A stretch of DNA of 64,000 nucleotides, from assembly GCF_008017445.1 (NCBI RefSeq), contig NZ_VRSW01000001.1:992001-1056000 (forward strand), written 5' to 3'. The notes below the pieces were generated by a model, which was not told where the DNA came from, ran no database searches, and saw only the letters and a list, made by a program, of their open reading frames with translations. Source of the stretch: Microbacterium mitrae (GTDB lineage Bacteria; Actinomycetota; Actinomycetes; Actinomycetales; Microbacteriaceae). Each line of letters begins with the position of its first letter. Position 1 is the first letter of the stretch. The translations under genes and the position numbers were made by a program. Of the stretch, positions 8,434 to 17,129 are shown one piece after another.

Positions 8434-9972
8434 CTACGCCGAGCGTCGCACGCGCGCAAACAGCATGGTCGCGATTCCCGCGAAGAGCACGGCGAGGCCG
8501 CCGCTGATCAGTGCGGGAGACACGGAACCACCAGTGCGCGCGAGCTGATTCTCGGTTGCGTCGGAGGTGGTGGTTGCGCCGCCGGAACCATTGGCTTCGC
8601 CACTTGGGTGGGTGCCGGTTTCAGTATCCGCGCCGGCGCCGGTTTCGGTTTCGGTGTCGGTGCCGGGTTCGGTTTCGGTGTCGGTGCCGGGTTCGACCTC
8701 GACCTCAATTTCGGGTTCGGGCTGGATCTCAGCGCCGGTATCAATGTCGGAGCCACCTTCGGGCTCACTGCCCTCACCGTCACCACCGGTTCCGGTATCA
8801 CCACCTTCGCCTTCACCGTCACCACCGGTTCCAGTGTCGCCATCTTCGCCCTCGCCGTCACCACCGGTTCCGCCACCTTCGCCTTCGCCGTCGCCGGGTT
8901 CACCACTGGTTCCGTCGTCAGCGCAGGTGCCTGCCCATGGGTAGGAGTGCAGCTCGTTGCCGACACCGTCTAGCGTCAGGTCGCCGCCGACGTAGATTCG
9001 GCCGTTCGTGCTCGCCGCGATCTGCGTTGCCAGCGCGTGGGGCGCGAGGACTGACCCCGGAACCTGGCTCGATCCGAGGAGCTTGACGTCTTCGGCGTCC
9101 GCGAAGTTCCACATGATGGATGCGGCAATGTCGCCGTCGCCCGCGGCACGCATATCGAACCCAATTCGCGAGTTGTAGTCCCAGTGACCAGGGTCGAAGG
9201 CAACGGGCCCGCCGGTGACGTTGACCAGAACGGGCGTGTGCGGCCGGATATTGGCGAACGTGATGTGCTTGGCGGCATTCAGATCGGAAGCTGCAATCGT
9301 GAAGACCTGCACCTCGTCGGCGCCGGTTCCGGTGAAAACAGTCGGCGTCCAGTTGCTGTTGGGGTCAACGGTGCCGTTGTCTTCCAGCAGCGCAAGCGCG
9401 TCCGACCAATCGTGCAGGTGCGTCGCCATGCGCTGATACGGGTCAAGGGCCGCGTCTCGCCCCATCCCGGTCGTCGTTGTCGCTGTGCCCTGACTGATGG
9501 TTCCGCTAGCCGCACCACCAACCTGCACCCGCCCGCCCTCGATCGCGAGGTCGGCGATGTGCAGCGAGTAGGGCGCCGCGATGGCGAGGTCTCCGCCGAC
9601 CTGCAACATCAACTCCCCCGGGTTCGGACGCACATCAGAACCAATCGCAATCCCGACCACGAACGATTTCGACTCGACGGTCATATCGCCGGCAACGACC
9701 ACGCGCCCCTCGGCCTCGGCCGAACCGCCGGTGTAGAGATTGCCGCCGACAAACGTGTTCACATTAGTGTCATGCACCTGCGCCTGCGGCGGCGTGGTTC
9801 CATCAATCCACGGAAATCCGCCAGCCGGCGCACACGCCGCCAGCGGTGCACCAATTCCGTCCGGCAGCGGAGCGGCCATCGCACTCTGCGCCAGACCTCC
9901 GGCAACCATCACGACGCCAACGACTGCGGCAATTCCGCCAACGCGCAGCGGGCGCGCCAAATTCTTCCCCAA
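8434..9972 (-). CDS. Choice-of-anchor A surface protein with LARTG sortase signal
   Basis: This is a secreted, wall-anchored protein of about 512 residues. After a signal peptide (LARPLRVGGIAAVVGVVMVAGGLAQSAMAA) comes a domain resembling choice-of-anchor A proteins: NTFVGGNLYTGG, EGRVVVAGDMTV and LQVGGDLAI, then RIYVGGDLTL near residue 335. A low-complexity acidic spacer follows (GDGEGEGG and TDTETEPG repeats). It ends with LARTGG, a hydrophobic segment and RVRRSA. LAxTG is the form used by class E sortases of actinobacteria and differs from the LPATG of the giant proteins. I chose a TTG start at 9972, which has a GGGAGAG ribosome site five bases upstream and places the signal peptide at the N-terminus. 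The gene sits inside the normally unbroken map-infA region. Confidence 0.85.
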   Translation of the reverse strand: MGKNLARPLRVGGIAAVVGVVMVAGGLAQSAMAAPLPDGIGAPLAACAPAGGFPWIDGTTPPQAQVHDTNVNTFVGGNLYTGGSAEAEGRVVVAGDMTVESKSFVVGIAIGSDVRPNPGELMLQVGGDLAIAAPYSLHIADLAIEGGRVQVGGAASGTISQGTATTTTGMGRDAALDPYQRMATHLHDWSDALALLEDNGTVDPNSNWTPTVFTGTGADEVQVFTIAASDLNAAKHITFANIRPHTPVLVNVTGGPVAFDPGHWDYNSRIGFDMRAAGDGDIAASIMWNFADAEDVKLLGSSQVPGSVLAPHALATQIAASTNGRIYVGGDLTLDGVGNELHSYPWAGTCADDGTSGEPGDGEGEGGGTGGDGEGEDGDTGTGGDGEGEGGDTGTGGDGEGSEPEGGSDIDTGAEIQPEPEIEVEVEPGTDTETEPGTDTETETGAGADTETGTHPSGEANGSGGATTTSDATENQLARTGGSVSPALISGGLAVLFAGIATMLFARVRRSA

Positions 9973-10155
9973 AACGACTCTCCCGGTTCGTAGTTTGTAA
10001 AGAAAGTATACAAATTTACGAGATGGGTTACCGGTTAAAAACAGACAGTGCGTACTTTTCGTGCACGAGCACGCGGCTTCCCGTGCAACCGCGCCCGCGG
10101 GACGCCGCCCGCACCCGAGCTGCTGGCCGCCGCGCACGACAGGCCGGCCACCCCT

Positions 10156-10278
10156 CCCCTACGCGAGGGCAGGAGATTACGCCCGCAGAAGGAGAATCTG
10201 CGCCAAAACTCCTGCCCCCGGCGTAATCTCCTTCTGCCGCGTGTACCCAGCACACGCGGGCGGGCGACGGAACCACGT
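10156..10278. repeat. Duplicated structured element, copy 1
   Basis: First copy of a 123-bp repeat (the second begins 209 bp later). It runs from CCCCTACGCGAG to GCGACGGAACCACGT. Inside, GGAGATTACGCC (10172-10183) is the exact reverse complement of GGCGTAATCTCC (10220-10231). Within that arch CGCAGA and TCTGCG form a second, nested stem. Confidence 0.9.
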
Positions 10279-10364
10279 GACAGCGGAACAAACAGGACCA
10301 CGGAACCCCGTGGCCGTGGGGTGACCGGAGCGCGAGACCTGGTTCCAACGCAAAAACTGGCCCA

Positions 10365-10487
10365 CCCCTACGCGAGAGAAGGAGATTGCGCCCGCAGAAG
10401 GAGAATCCGCGCCAAAACTCCTGCCCCCGGCGTAATCTCCTTCCCCCACGCGTACCCAACACACACGAGCGAGCGACGGAACCACGT
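10365..10487. repeat. Duplicated structured element, copy 2
   Basis: Second copy of the 123-bp repeat, with roughly 20 differences from copy 1, mostly outside the core. In the outer stem one A has become G (GGAGATTGCGCC), which still allows a G-U pair in RNA. The inner stem has TCCGCG instead of TCTGCG. The core from GGAGATT to AATCTCCTT is otherwise unchanged. Confidence 0.9.
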
Positions 10488-10598
10488 CGCAGCACGTGCA
10501 CAGGTCGCAGGGCCTCGAACCCCGCGGGAGCACGTGCAAAGGCCACGAAACCACGAAACCCCCCGCACGCTACCGATGGCACCGCGGGGCAAACGCAA

Positions 10599-10630
10599 CG
10601 GGCGGGAGATGGTAATCCATCTCCCGCCCG
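10599..10630 (-). terminator. Terminator of map/DsbA-like transcript
   Basis: CGGGCGGGAGATGG and CCATCTCCCGCCCG pair perfectly (14 bp) around a TAAT loop. It begins 16 bp past the stop codon of the DsbA-like gene. It would end the long S10-spc-secY-adk-map transcript. Confidence 0.8.
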
Positions 10631-10645
10631 TGAAGGTGCGTGAAC

Positions 10646-11347
10646 TTACTCGCCCGAGGCTGCCTTTGCGAACAGGTCGGTGAAGTACGTTTCGGTCAAC
10701 GTTCCGAGCTGAATGTACTCGTCGTTGATCAGCACGGTCGGCGTGTAGAGGCCGTTGTCTTGGGGGTTGCGCGGCATGGTGTTGCGCGTCTGCTTGGTGA
10801 CGAAGTCGGCGAAGGTCTGCTCGGTCTGGCAGGCCTTGATGTCGACACCGAGGTTGGAGGCCAGCTCGATGAGACGGTCATCCGACAGCCCGACGGTTTG
10901 CTCGCTCGGCTGCTTTGCGAACAGTGCATCCATGTAGCTCATCGTGAGCTCGGGCTTTTCCTCTGCCACGCAGTAGAACGCGTTCGCGGCGCGGGTGGAG
11001 TACTTCGTGCCCTGCGAGGCGTTATCGAGAATGCTCACGGCGTGAATGGCGAGGGAGATCTTGTCGTCCTTGGCCAGGTCGCGCAGGTCGCCACCGAAAT
11101 TGGTCTCAAAGTTCTTGCAGTTCGGGCACATGAAGTCAACGAAAACCGAGACGGTGTCTTCGCCCTCGCCGATCGTGACCGCACCCGTTTCAGCGTCAAC
11201 GGCGGCCGGGATGTTCTCGGCGGGCAGCTTGCTGGCCGCCTGGTTGCTGAACACCACGACAATCGCGATCGCAGCAACGGCCACTACCACGCCAATGCTG
11301 GTCCAGATGGCGAACCAGTTGGTCTTCTTTACGGGGGGCTTAGCCAT
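10646..11347 (-). CDS. Membrane-anchored DsbA-like thioredoxin-fold protein
   Basis: The 233-residue protein has one N-terminal transmembrane helix (IWTSIGVVVAVAAIAIVVVF, about residues 13-32). An extracytoplasmic DsbA/DsbG-like thioredoxin domain (Thioredoxin_4 type) follows. The redox motif is MCPNC at about residue 75 within VFVDFMCPNCKNF, and the cis-proline region is GLYTPTVLIND. It would oxidise or isomerise disulfides in exported proteins. That fits with the nearby surface proteins, whose modules contain paired cysteines. The ATG at 11347 has an AGGA ribosome site (AGGAAAGAC). It lies 7 bp downstream of map, so it is probably co-transcribed with it. Confidence 0.9.
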   Translation of the reverse strand: MAKPPVKKTNWFAIWTSIGVVVAVAAIAIVVVFSNQAASKLPAENIPAAVDAETGAVTIGEGEDTVSVFVDFMCPNCKNFETNFGGDLRDLAKDDKISLAIHAVSILDNASQGTKYSTRAANAFYCVAEEKPELTMSYMDALFAKQPSEQTVGLSDDRLIELASNLGVDIKACQTEQTFADFVTKQTRNTMPRNPQDNGLYTPTVLINDEYIQLGTLTETYFTDLFAKAASGE

Positions 11348-11354
11348 GTCTTTC

Positions 11355-12200
11355 CTAGCCAATCGGTGTAGGGGTAATACCAAACGGAGCAAGTCCCGCG
11401 GCACCACCATCGGTAGCCGTCAGCACCCAAATACCATTCTCATGCACCGCAACGCTGTGCTCCCAGTGCGAGCCCATCGAACCGTCAACCGTCGTGACGG
11501 TCCACTCGTCGTCTTCAACAAACGTGGTCTCAGAGCCGCTGGTCACCATCGGTTCGATGGCAAGCACCAGGCCGGGCTTAACGACCTCGCCACGATCAGG
11601 CGTGCGGTAGTTGAACACCGTCGGCGCCTCGTGCATCTTTCGGCCGATGCCGTGACCGACGTACTCGCGCAAAATGCCGAACGTCTGTCCGGTGCGTGAG
11701 AACGGGCGAGCGACGATGTAGTCCTCGATCGCCGCAGAGATTTCACCGATGCGCTGCGCCGACGCCATGGCGGCGATACCAGCCCACAGCGAACCTTCGG
11801 TGACCTCGCTCAGCTCACGCCGTTCCGCCACGTCTTGCTCATTCGCATCGCCCGGAACAATAAACGTGCGAGCCGAGTCACCGTTCCAGCCGTCGAACTG
11901 AGCACCGCAGTCGATCGACACAATGTCGCCAGCCTGCAAAACCCGCTCGGTCGGAATGCCGTGCACCACCTGGTCGTTGACCGAGGCGCACACGGTGTGG
12001 AAATAGCCCGGAACCAGCATGAAGTTTGGTTCGGCACCGCGGAGGCGAATCACCGCCTCCGCTGCGGCATCCAGCTCAAGCGTTGTGACACCGGGGCGGA
12101 TCAACTCCGCCACCGCGTCCAGCGCGGCAGCGGTGATGAGACCAGGCTCGATCATCGCCCGCACCTGAGCGGGCGACTTGTAAATCGACTTACGGAACAC
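11355..12200 (-). CDS. map: Methionine aminopeptidase, type I
   Basis: It removes the N-terminal methionine from nascent proteins using a dinuclear metal centre. The 281-residue protein shows the expected ligands in order: HTVCASVNDQVVHGIP (His), SIDCGAQFDGWNGDSARTF (two Asp), YVGHGIGRKMHEAP (His), AIEPMV (Glu) and a final Glu in HWEHSVAV. The C-terminus is about 20-30 residues longer than E. coli MAP, as in other actinobacterial copies. It starts 3 bp after the adk stop and is the usual neighbour of secY and adk. Confidence 0.96.
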   Translation of the reverse strand: MFRKSIYKSPAQVRAMIEPGLITAAALDAVAELIRPGVTTLELDAAAEAVIRLRGAEPNFMLVPGYFHTVCASVNDQVVHGIPTERVLQAGDIVSIDCGAQFDGWNGDSARTFIVPGDANEQDVAERRELSEVTEGSLWAGIAAMASAQRIGEISAAIEDYIVARPFSRTGQTFGILREYVGHGIGRKMHEAPTVFNYRTPDRGEVVKPGLVLAIEPMVTSGSETTFVEDDEWTVTTVDGSMGSHWEHSVAVHENGIWVLTATDGGAAGLAPFGITPTPIG

Positions 12201-12203
12201 GAG

Positions 12204-12809
12204 TTAAGCGTTAGCGGTTGCGGTGAGCCCGCGAGCCGCGAGAGCCGCGAAAATGCGCTCAGTGATCTCGTCAAGCGAACCAACACCGTCGATAGTGTCG
12301 ACGATGCCACGCACGCCATAGACCTCGAGAATCGGAGCGGTCTCGCGCTCGTAGATGTCGAGGCGCTTAGCGATCGCTTCTGGGGTGTCGTCTTCACGAC
12401 CCTGCTGCTGGGCGCGAAGGGCGATGCGTTCGATCGACTCTTCACGCGGAACAGCGAGCTCGATAACCGCGTCCAGTGCCTCGTCACGGTCCCCGAGGAA
12501 TTCATCCAGGTGACCGACCTGCGCACGGTTGCGCGGGTAGCCATCGAGAAGGAATCCGGAGGCCGCGTCGTCTTCTGACAGGCGGTCGCGAACCAGGTCA
12601 CCCGTGAGCTCGTCCGATACCAGGTCACCGCGAGCGGTGATCTCCTGCACCTTCTTGCCGAGCTCGGTTCCGTTCTTGATGTTCGCGCGGAAGATATCTC
12701 CCGTCGACACCACCGGAATACCGAAGGCTTCGGCGATACGAACACCCTGGGTTCCCTTGCCGGAACCTTGCGGGCCGACGATCAGAAAACGTGCGGAGGC
12801 GGTGGTCAT
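12204..12809 (-). CDS. adk: Adenylate kinase
   Basis: Converts ATP + AMP to two ADP. The 201-residue protein has the P-loop GPQGSGKGTQ at residues 12-21, the AMP-binding STGDIFR and the DGYPRNRAQ segment. It lacks the 30-residue zinc or Cys LID insertion, so it is the short form typical of many actinobacteria. Its start overlaps the secY stop by 4 bp (ATGA-type), implying translational coupling. Confidence 0.96.
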   Translation of the reverse strand: MTTASARFLIVGPQGSGKGTQGVRIAEAFGIPVVSTGDIFRANIKNGTELGKKVQEITARGDLVSDELTGDLVRDRLSEDDAASGFLLDGYPRNRAQVGHLDEFLGDRDEALDAVIELAVPREESIERIALRAQQQGREDDTPEAIAKRLDIYERETAPILEVYGVRGIVDTIDGVGSLDEITERIFAALAARGLTATANA

Positions 12810-14149
12810 CGCAGGAGCCCTTCGTAGTGACGCTGCTGCAGCTGAGCATCGATCTGCTTCACGGTTTCAAGACCGACACCGACCATGATCAGGATCGACG
12901 CGCCACCGAACGGGAAGTTCTGGTTGGCGCCAACCGTCGCGAGGGCGATGAACGGAATGAGAGCCACGATGCCGAGGTAGATGGAACCAGGGAAGGTGAT
13001 GCGCGTCAGGACGTACTCAAGGTACTCAGCCGTGGGGCGACCTGCGCGGATACCCGGGATGAAGCCGCCGTACTTCTTCATGTTGTCAGCAACCTCAACC
13101 GGGTTGAAGGTGATCGCAACGTAGAAGTAGGTGAAGCCAACGATGAGCAGGAAGTACACGAGCATGTACAGCGGCGAGTCACCCGTGGTGAGGTACTGCG
13201 CGATGAACGTCACCCACGGTGCCGGCTCTTCACCGGCCGCAGGCTGGTTGAACTGCGCGATCAGCGCGGGGATGTACAGCAGCGACGAAGCGAAGATGAC
13301 GGGCACAACACCGGCCATGTTCACCTTGATCGGAATGTACGTGTTGGTTCCGCCGACGGTGCGACGACCCACCATGCGCTTCGCGTACTGCACCGGAATG
13401 CGGCGCTGCGACTGCTCAACGAACACGACGAGCGCGACGATCAGAATGCCGACGAGGATGACGAGGAGGAAGACCTCGAAGCCACGCGTAGCCCAGATGA
13501 TGCCCATGGCGCCGGGGAAGGTGGCGGCAATGGAGGTGAAGATGAGCAACGACATGCCGTTGCCGATACCGCGCTCGGTGACGAGTTCGGCAAACCACAT
13601 GATCAGACCGGTACCGGCCGTCAGCGTGATGATCATCATCAGCTGGGCGTACCACTCCTGGTTCGTGAGCAGCTCTGCACACGGACCGCCAGCGTTACCG
13701 AAAAGCTGACCAGTACGAGCGACGGTAATCAACGTCGTCGACTGCAGCAGAGCCAGGGCAATCGTGAGGTAACGCGTGTACTGCGTCAGCTTCGACTGGC
13801 CGGCCTGGCCCTCCTTGTGGAGAGCCTCAAAGTGAGGGATGACCACACGCAACAGCTGCGTGATGATCGTTGCCGTGATGTACGGCATCACACCCAGCGC
13901 GAAGATCGACAGCTGGAGCAGAGCCCCGCCGGAGAACATGTTCACGATGGACATGAGTTGAACCGGACCGCCTTCTCCGGTGGTTCCGGAGTTCAGAGCG
14001 ATGCAGTCCTGCACGTTTGGATAGTCAACAAACGGCGCAGGGACGTGAGCGCCCAGGCGATAGATGGCGATGACCGCCAGGGTGAAACCGATCTTCCGAC
14101 GAAGGTCGGGTGTACGGAAGATCCGCGCGATGGCGCTAAACAAAAGCAT
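12806..14149 (-). CDS. secY: Protein translocase subunit SecY
   Basis: SecY is the channel of the Sec translocon in the cytoplasmic membrane. The 447-residue protein has about ten transmembrane helices. Family segments include the N-terminal IARIFRTPDLRRKIGFTLAVIAIYRLG, PYITATIITQLL, GNGMSLLIFTSI and the C-terminal IDAQLQQRHYEGLLR. It lies between rplO and adk in the conserved order. It would export the three sortase-type surface proteins and others encoded in this window. Confidence 0.97.
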   Translation of the reverse strand: MLLFSAIARIFRTPDLRRKIGFTLAVIAIYRLGAHVPAPFVDYPNVQDCIALNSGTTGEGGPVQLMSIVNMFSGGALLQLSIFALGVMPYITATIITQLLRVVIPHFEALHKEGQAGQSKLTQYTRYLTIALALLQSTTLITVARTGQLFGNAGGPCAELLTNQEWYAQLMMIITLTAGTGLIMWFAELVTERGIGNGMSLLIFTSIAATFPGAMGIIWATRGFEVFLLVILVGILIVALVVFVEQSQRRIPVQYAKRMVGRRTVGGTNTYIPIKVNMAGVVPVIFASSLLYIPALIAQFNQPAAGEEPAPWVTFIAQYLTTGDSPLYMLVYFLLIVGFTYFYVAITFNPVEVADNMKKYGGFIPGIRAGRPTAEYLEYVLTRITFPGSIYLGIVALIPFIALATVGANQNFPFGGASILIMVGVGLETVKQIDAQLQQRHYEGLLR

Positions 14150-14235
14150 TCCTCCTGACGAGCAAGGCGGTGGCAGTGCGGGCGGTCGGAGTCCGGAGAC
14201 TCCGACCGCCCGTCACTCAGCGTAAGCCATAAGGC

Positions 14236-14790
14236 TTAGGCTACCGAACCACCTGCAGCAACGATCTTCTGCTCAGCCGAGCTCGAGACCTTGTCTACCT
14301 GGACATTCAGCTTAACGGTGATGTCGCCGTTGCCGAGGACCTTCACCTTTTCGTTCTTGCGAACAGCACCCTTTGCGACCAAGTCAGCAATGGTGACGTC
14401 GCCACCGTTGGGGTACAGCTCCGTGAGCTTGTCCAGGTTTACAACCTGGTACTCAACACGGAACGGGTTCTTGAAGCCGCGCAGCTTAGGCGTACGCATG
14501 TGGAGCGGCATCTGGCCACCCTCGAACCCGACCTTGACCTGGTAACGAGCCTTCGTACCCTTGGTACCACGGCCAGCCGTCTTACCCTTCGAGCCCTCAC
14601 CGCGACCCACACGGGTCTTGGCCTTGTGCGCTCCGGGAACCGGACGGAGGTGGTGAACCTTGAGCACGCCGGGGCGCGAGGCCGGAGCCTCGGCCTTAGC
14701 GGCCGGCTTCTTCGCGGCAGGCTTCTTAGCCGCCGTCTTCTTGGCGGGGGCCTCGACCGTCTCTACGGTCTCGTCCTTCTTTTCAGCCAT
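14236..14790 (-). CDS. rplO: 50S ribosomal protein L15
   Basis: L15 is a late-assembling large-subunit protein. From about residue 40 the sequence is canonical ([36 protein letters not shown]). The first 40 residues form a lysine/alanine/proline tract ([21 protein letters not shown]) preceded by acidic residues, so the protein is about 35 residues longer than usual. Its start touches the rpmD stop by 1 bp. Confidence 0.97.
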   Translation of the reverse strand: MAEKKDETVETVEAPAKKTAAKKPAAKKPAAKAEAPASRPGVLKVHHLRPVPGAHKAKTRVGRGEGSKGKTAGRGTKGTKARYQVKVGFEGGQMPLHMRTPKLRGFKNPFRVEYQVVNLDKLTELYPNGGDVTIADLVAKGAVRKNEKVKVLGNGDITVKLNVQVDKVSSSAEQKIVAAGGSVA

Positions 14791-14975
14791 TAGTCGATCT
14801 CCTCAACCTTGACGAGGTGAGCAACGGTACGTACGTAACCGCGCGTCTGGGAGTCATCGGGACGAACGACCGAGTCGCCGATCCGCTTGAGACCCAGCGA
14901 ACGCAGCGTGTCGCGCTGGTTCTGCTTTTCGCTCACCTTGGACTTGATCTGGGTTACCTTGAGACGCGCAGCCAT
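14790..14975 (-). CDS. rpmD: 50S ribosomal protein L30
   Basis: A 61-residue protein with the L30 core: [33 protein letters not shown] in two stretches, ending [13 protein letters not shown]. It overlaps rpsE by 1 bp and rplO by 1 bp, so it is tightly coupled with both. Confidence 0.96.
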   Translation of the reverse strand: MAARLKVTQIKSKVSEKQNQRDTLRSLGLKRIGDSVVRPDDSQTRGYVRTVAHLVKVEEID

Positions 14976-15673
14976 CAGGCACCTGCCTTTGCTTCCGCAG
15001 CAGCCTTAGCGGCGCGTGCTTCGATCTTGAGGATCTTGGCCGGAACCACCTGGTCGTAGTCAAGACCACGACGAGCGGCAACCGCACGCGGCTCTTCCAG
15101 CTGCTTAAGTGCTGCCACCGTTGCGTGAACGATGTTGATCGTGTTCGACGAACCGAGCGACTTCGACAGAACGTCGTGGACGCCAGCGCACTCGAGTACG
15201 GCGCGAACCGGACCACCGGCGATAACACCGGTACCAGCTGCTGCCGGACGGAGCAGAACAACGCCTGCTGCCGCCTCACCCTGAACCGGGTGCGGGATCG
15301 ACGATGCTACGCGAGGAACGCGGAAGAAGTTGCGCTTGGCGTCTTCCACACCCTTCGAGATAGCGAGAGGAACTTCGCGTGCCTTGCCGTATCCGACGCC
15401 GACAACACCGTTACCGTCGCCGACAACGACGAGAGCGGTGAAGCTAAAGCGACGACCACCCTTGACGACCTTCGAAACGCGGTTGATGGTGACGACGCGC
15501 TCGAGGAACTGGCTTTCGGCACGGTCACGCGAACCGCGGTCGCGGTTCGGGTTACGCTCGCGACCACCACGGCGAGCCTCACGGGGCTCACGCTCGGTCG
15601 TCGCCTCAGCAGCTGCAACCTCAGTCGCTGCCTGAGTGACTTCAGCCACTTCGTTCTCCTTGTTTTCGCTCAC
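14975..15673 (-). CDS. rpsE: 30S ribosomal protein S5
   Basis: S5 helps maintain decoding accuracy and, with S4 and S3, forms the mRNA entry helicase. The core starts near residue 55 ([23 protein letters not shown]) and includes [14 protein letters not shown] and the [15 protein letters not shown] loop. The first 50 or so residues are a charged extension (acidic, then [18 protein letters not shown]), making the protein 232 residues, longer than the roughly 165 of E. coli. It overlaps rplR by 4 bp. Confidence 0.97.
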   Translation of the reverse strand: MSENKENEVAEVTQAATEVAAAEATTEREPREARRGGRERNPNRDRGSRDRAESQFLERVVTINRVSKVVKGGRRFSFTALVVVGDGNGVVGVGYGKAREVPLAISKGVEDAKRNFFRVPRVASSIPHPVQGEAAAGVVLLRPAAAGTGVIAGGPVRAVLECAGVHDVLSKSLGSSNTINIVHATVAALKQLEEPRAVAARRGLDYDQVVPAKILKIEARAAKAAAEAKAGA

Positions 15674-16029
15674 AGGTTCAAGCCTCCCTCGCGGGCGCCG
15701 TCTGCAATTGCTGCAACGCGGCCGGCGTAGCGGTTACCGCCACGGTCGAACACAACTGCCTCGATACCGGCAGCCTTTGCGCGCTCGGCGAGGAGTTCCC
15801 CAACCTTACGAGCCTTTGCGGTCTTGTCACCGTCGTTTGCACGAAGGTCGGTCTCGAGCGTCGATGCCGAAACAAGGGTGTGACCCTTGCTGTCGTCGAC
15901 GATCTGAACGAACACGTGACGTGCCGAACGGGTCACAACGAGGCGCGGACGCTCTGCCGTACCAACGATGTGCTTGCGAAGACGCGCGTGACGACGTGCA
16001 CGTGCGACTGACTTCGACTTCACAGCCAT
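15670..16029 (-). CDS. rplR: 50S ribosomal protein L18
   Basis: L18 brings 5S rRNA to the large subunit. The 119-residue protein shows [42 protein letters not shown] and the C-terminal [26 protein letters not shown]. Gene order rplF-rplR-rpsE is standard. It overlaps rpsE by 4 bp. Confidence 0.97.
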   Translation of the reverse strand: MAVKSKSVARARRHARLRKHIVGTAERPRLVVTRSARHVFVQIVDDSKGHTLVSASTLETDLRANDGDKTAKARKVGELLAERAKAAGIEAVVFDRGGNRYAGRVAAIADGAREGGLNL

Positions 16030-16031
16030 GG

Positions 16032-16568
16032 TTACTTACCAGCCTTTCCGGCCTTGCGACGAACAACCTCGCCTGCGTAACGCACACCCTTGCCCTTGTA
16101 CGGCTCGGGCTTACGGATCTTGCGAATGTTCGCGGCAGCCTCACCGACGGCCTGCTTCGAGATACCCGTCACGGTGAGCTTGTTGTTGCCCTCAACCGTG
16201 AGCGTGATGCCCTCGGGTGCGTCGACGACGACCGGGTGCGAAAAACCAAGGGCGAACTCAACCGAGGTGCCCTTCTGCGCAACGCGGTAACCGGTTCCGA
16301 CAACCTCAAGGCCCTTGGTGTAACCCTCGGTGACGCCGATGATGTTGTTGTTGATGAGGGTGCGGGTCAGGCCGTGCAGCGAACGCGAAGCGCGCTCGTC
16401 GTCGGGGCGAGTAACCACAACCTGGTTGTCCTCGATCTTGACCTCGATGGGGCTAGCAACGTTAAGAACGAGCTCACCCTTCGGGCCCTTGACCGAGACT
16501 GCCGAACCGTCAACCGAAATGGTCACACCGGCCGGGATGTTGATGGGAAGACGTCCAATACGCGACAT
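16032..16568 (-). CDS. rplF: 50S ribosomal protein L6
   Basis: L6 lies near the GTPase-associated centre. The 178-residue protein begins [17 protein letters not shown], contains GYRVAQKG, and ends with the signature [28 protein letters not shown]. It follows rpsH by 6 bp and precedes rplR by 2 bp. Confidence 0.97.
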   Translation of the reverse strand: MSRIGRLPINIPAGVTISVDGSAVSVKGPKGELVLNVASPIEVKIEDNQVVVTRPDDERASRSLHGLTRTLINNNIIGVTEGYTKGLEVVGTGYRVAQKGTSVEFALGFSHPVVVDAPEGITLTVEGNNKLTVTGISKQAVGEAAANIRKIRKPEPYKGKGVRYAGEVVRRKAGKAGK

Positions 16569-16574
16569 CAGTGA

Positions 16575-16973
16575 TCACCAAACGTAGGCGAGGACTTCCC
16601 CACCCACGCCCTTCGACTCAGCCTGGCGGTCCGTGAGGAGGCCAGAGGAGGTGGACAGAATGGCGATACCGAGGCCACCCAGAACCGTGGGGAGCTCCGT
16701 CGACTTCGCGTAAACGCGGAGGCCGGGCTTCGAAACGCGCTTGATGCCAGCGATCGAACGCTCGCGGTTCTGGCCGTACTTCAGCGTCAGCGTGAGGTTC
16801 TTACCAACGCGTGCGTCGGAGACCTCCCAGCTGGCGATGTAACCCTCAAGCTTGAGGATTTCGGCAACGTGCGTCTTCAGCTTGCTCGACGGCATGGTCA
16901 CGGTGTCGTGGTGCGCCGAGTTCGCGTTGCGCAGACGGGTCAGCATATCTGCGACCGGGTCTGTCATTGTCAT
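16575..16973 (-). CDS. rpsH: 30S ribosomal protein S8
   Basis: S8 binds helix 21 of 16S rRNA and in many bacteria represses the spc operon by binding its own mRNA. The 132-residue protein begins [18 protein letters not shown], has [14 protein letters not shown], and ends [22 protein letters not shown]. It is preceded by an unusual 156-bp gap in which S14 would be expected. Confidence 0.97.
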   Translation of the reverse strand: MTMTDPVADMLTRLRNANSAHHDTVTMPSSKLKTHVAEILKLEGYIASWEVSDARVGKNLTLTLKYGQNRERSIAGIKRVSKPGLRVYAKSTELPTVLGGLGIAILSTSSGLLTDRQAESKGVGGEVLAYVW

Positions 16974-17129
16974 TTGTTATTTCCTTTGTTCACCAGGTTT
17001 CGACGCCGCGTTACACGCGAGCCGACCTGTGGTGGTGGATACCAAAGATCTATCCTCTCATGCCGGTTCCCCACGTTGTGACACGTGGGGAACCGGTGAG
17101 AGTGATTTTTGGCGATTTCGCCGAGCTAA
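16974..17129 (-). other. rplE-rpsH gap lacking rpsN, with strong hairpin
   Basis: Neighbouring genes in this superoperon are otherwise nearly contiguous. Many actinobacteria have a 61-residue zinc-ribbon S14 here. I find no S14-like frame, and 156 bp is too short for the gene. CCGGTTCCCCACG at 17063-17075 pairs perfectly with CGTGGGGAACCGG at 17084-17096 (13 bp, 8-nt loop). Without a U-tract on the minus strand, it may be an attenuator, processing signal or S8 target. Confidence 0.75.

Larger units (their letters stand above)
9973..10598. other. Non-coding block with duplicated element
   Basis: About 630 bp lie between the surface-protein start and the terminator of the DsbA-like gene. I see no convincing gene. 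The left end (9973-10030) is AT-rich and is the likely promoter zone of the surface gene. The rest holds two copies of a 123-bp structured repeat and several GGAACCACG motifs. Open frames across it lack ribosome sites and consist of low-complexity Arg/Pro-rich shadow sequence. Confidence 0.7.

Noticed and set aside
10035..10600. Several overlapping frames of 75-185 codons in both directions
   Set aside because: They all cross the duplicated structured element, lack ribosome sites and give Arg/Pro/Cys-rich translations. Treated as non-coding.
12791..14158. 455-codon plus-strand frame over secY
   Set aside because: Antisense shadow. The translation is low-complexity and His/Arg/Asp-rich.
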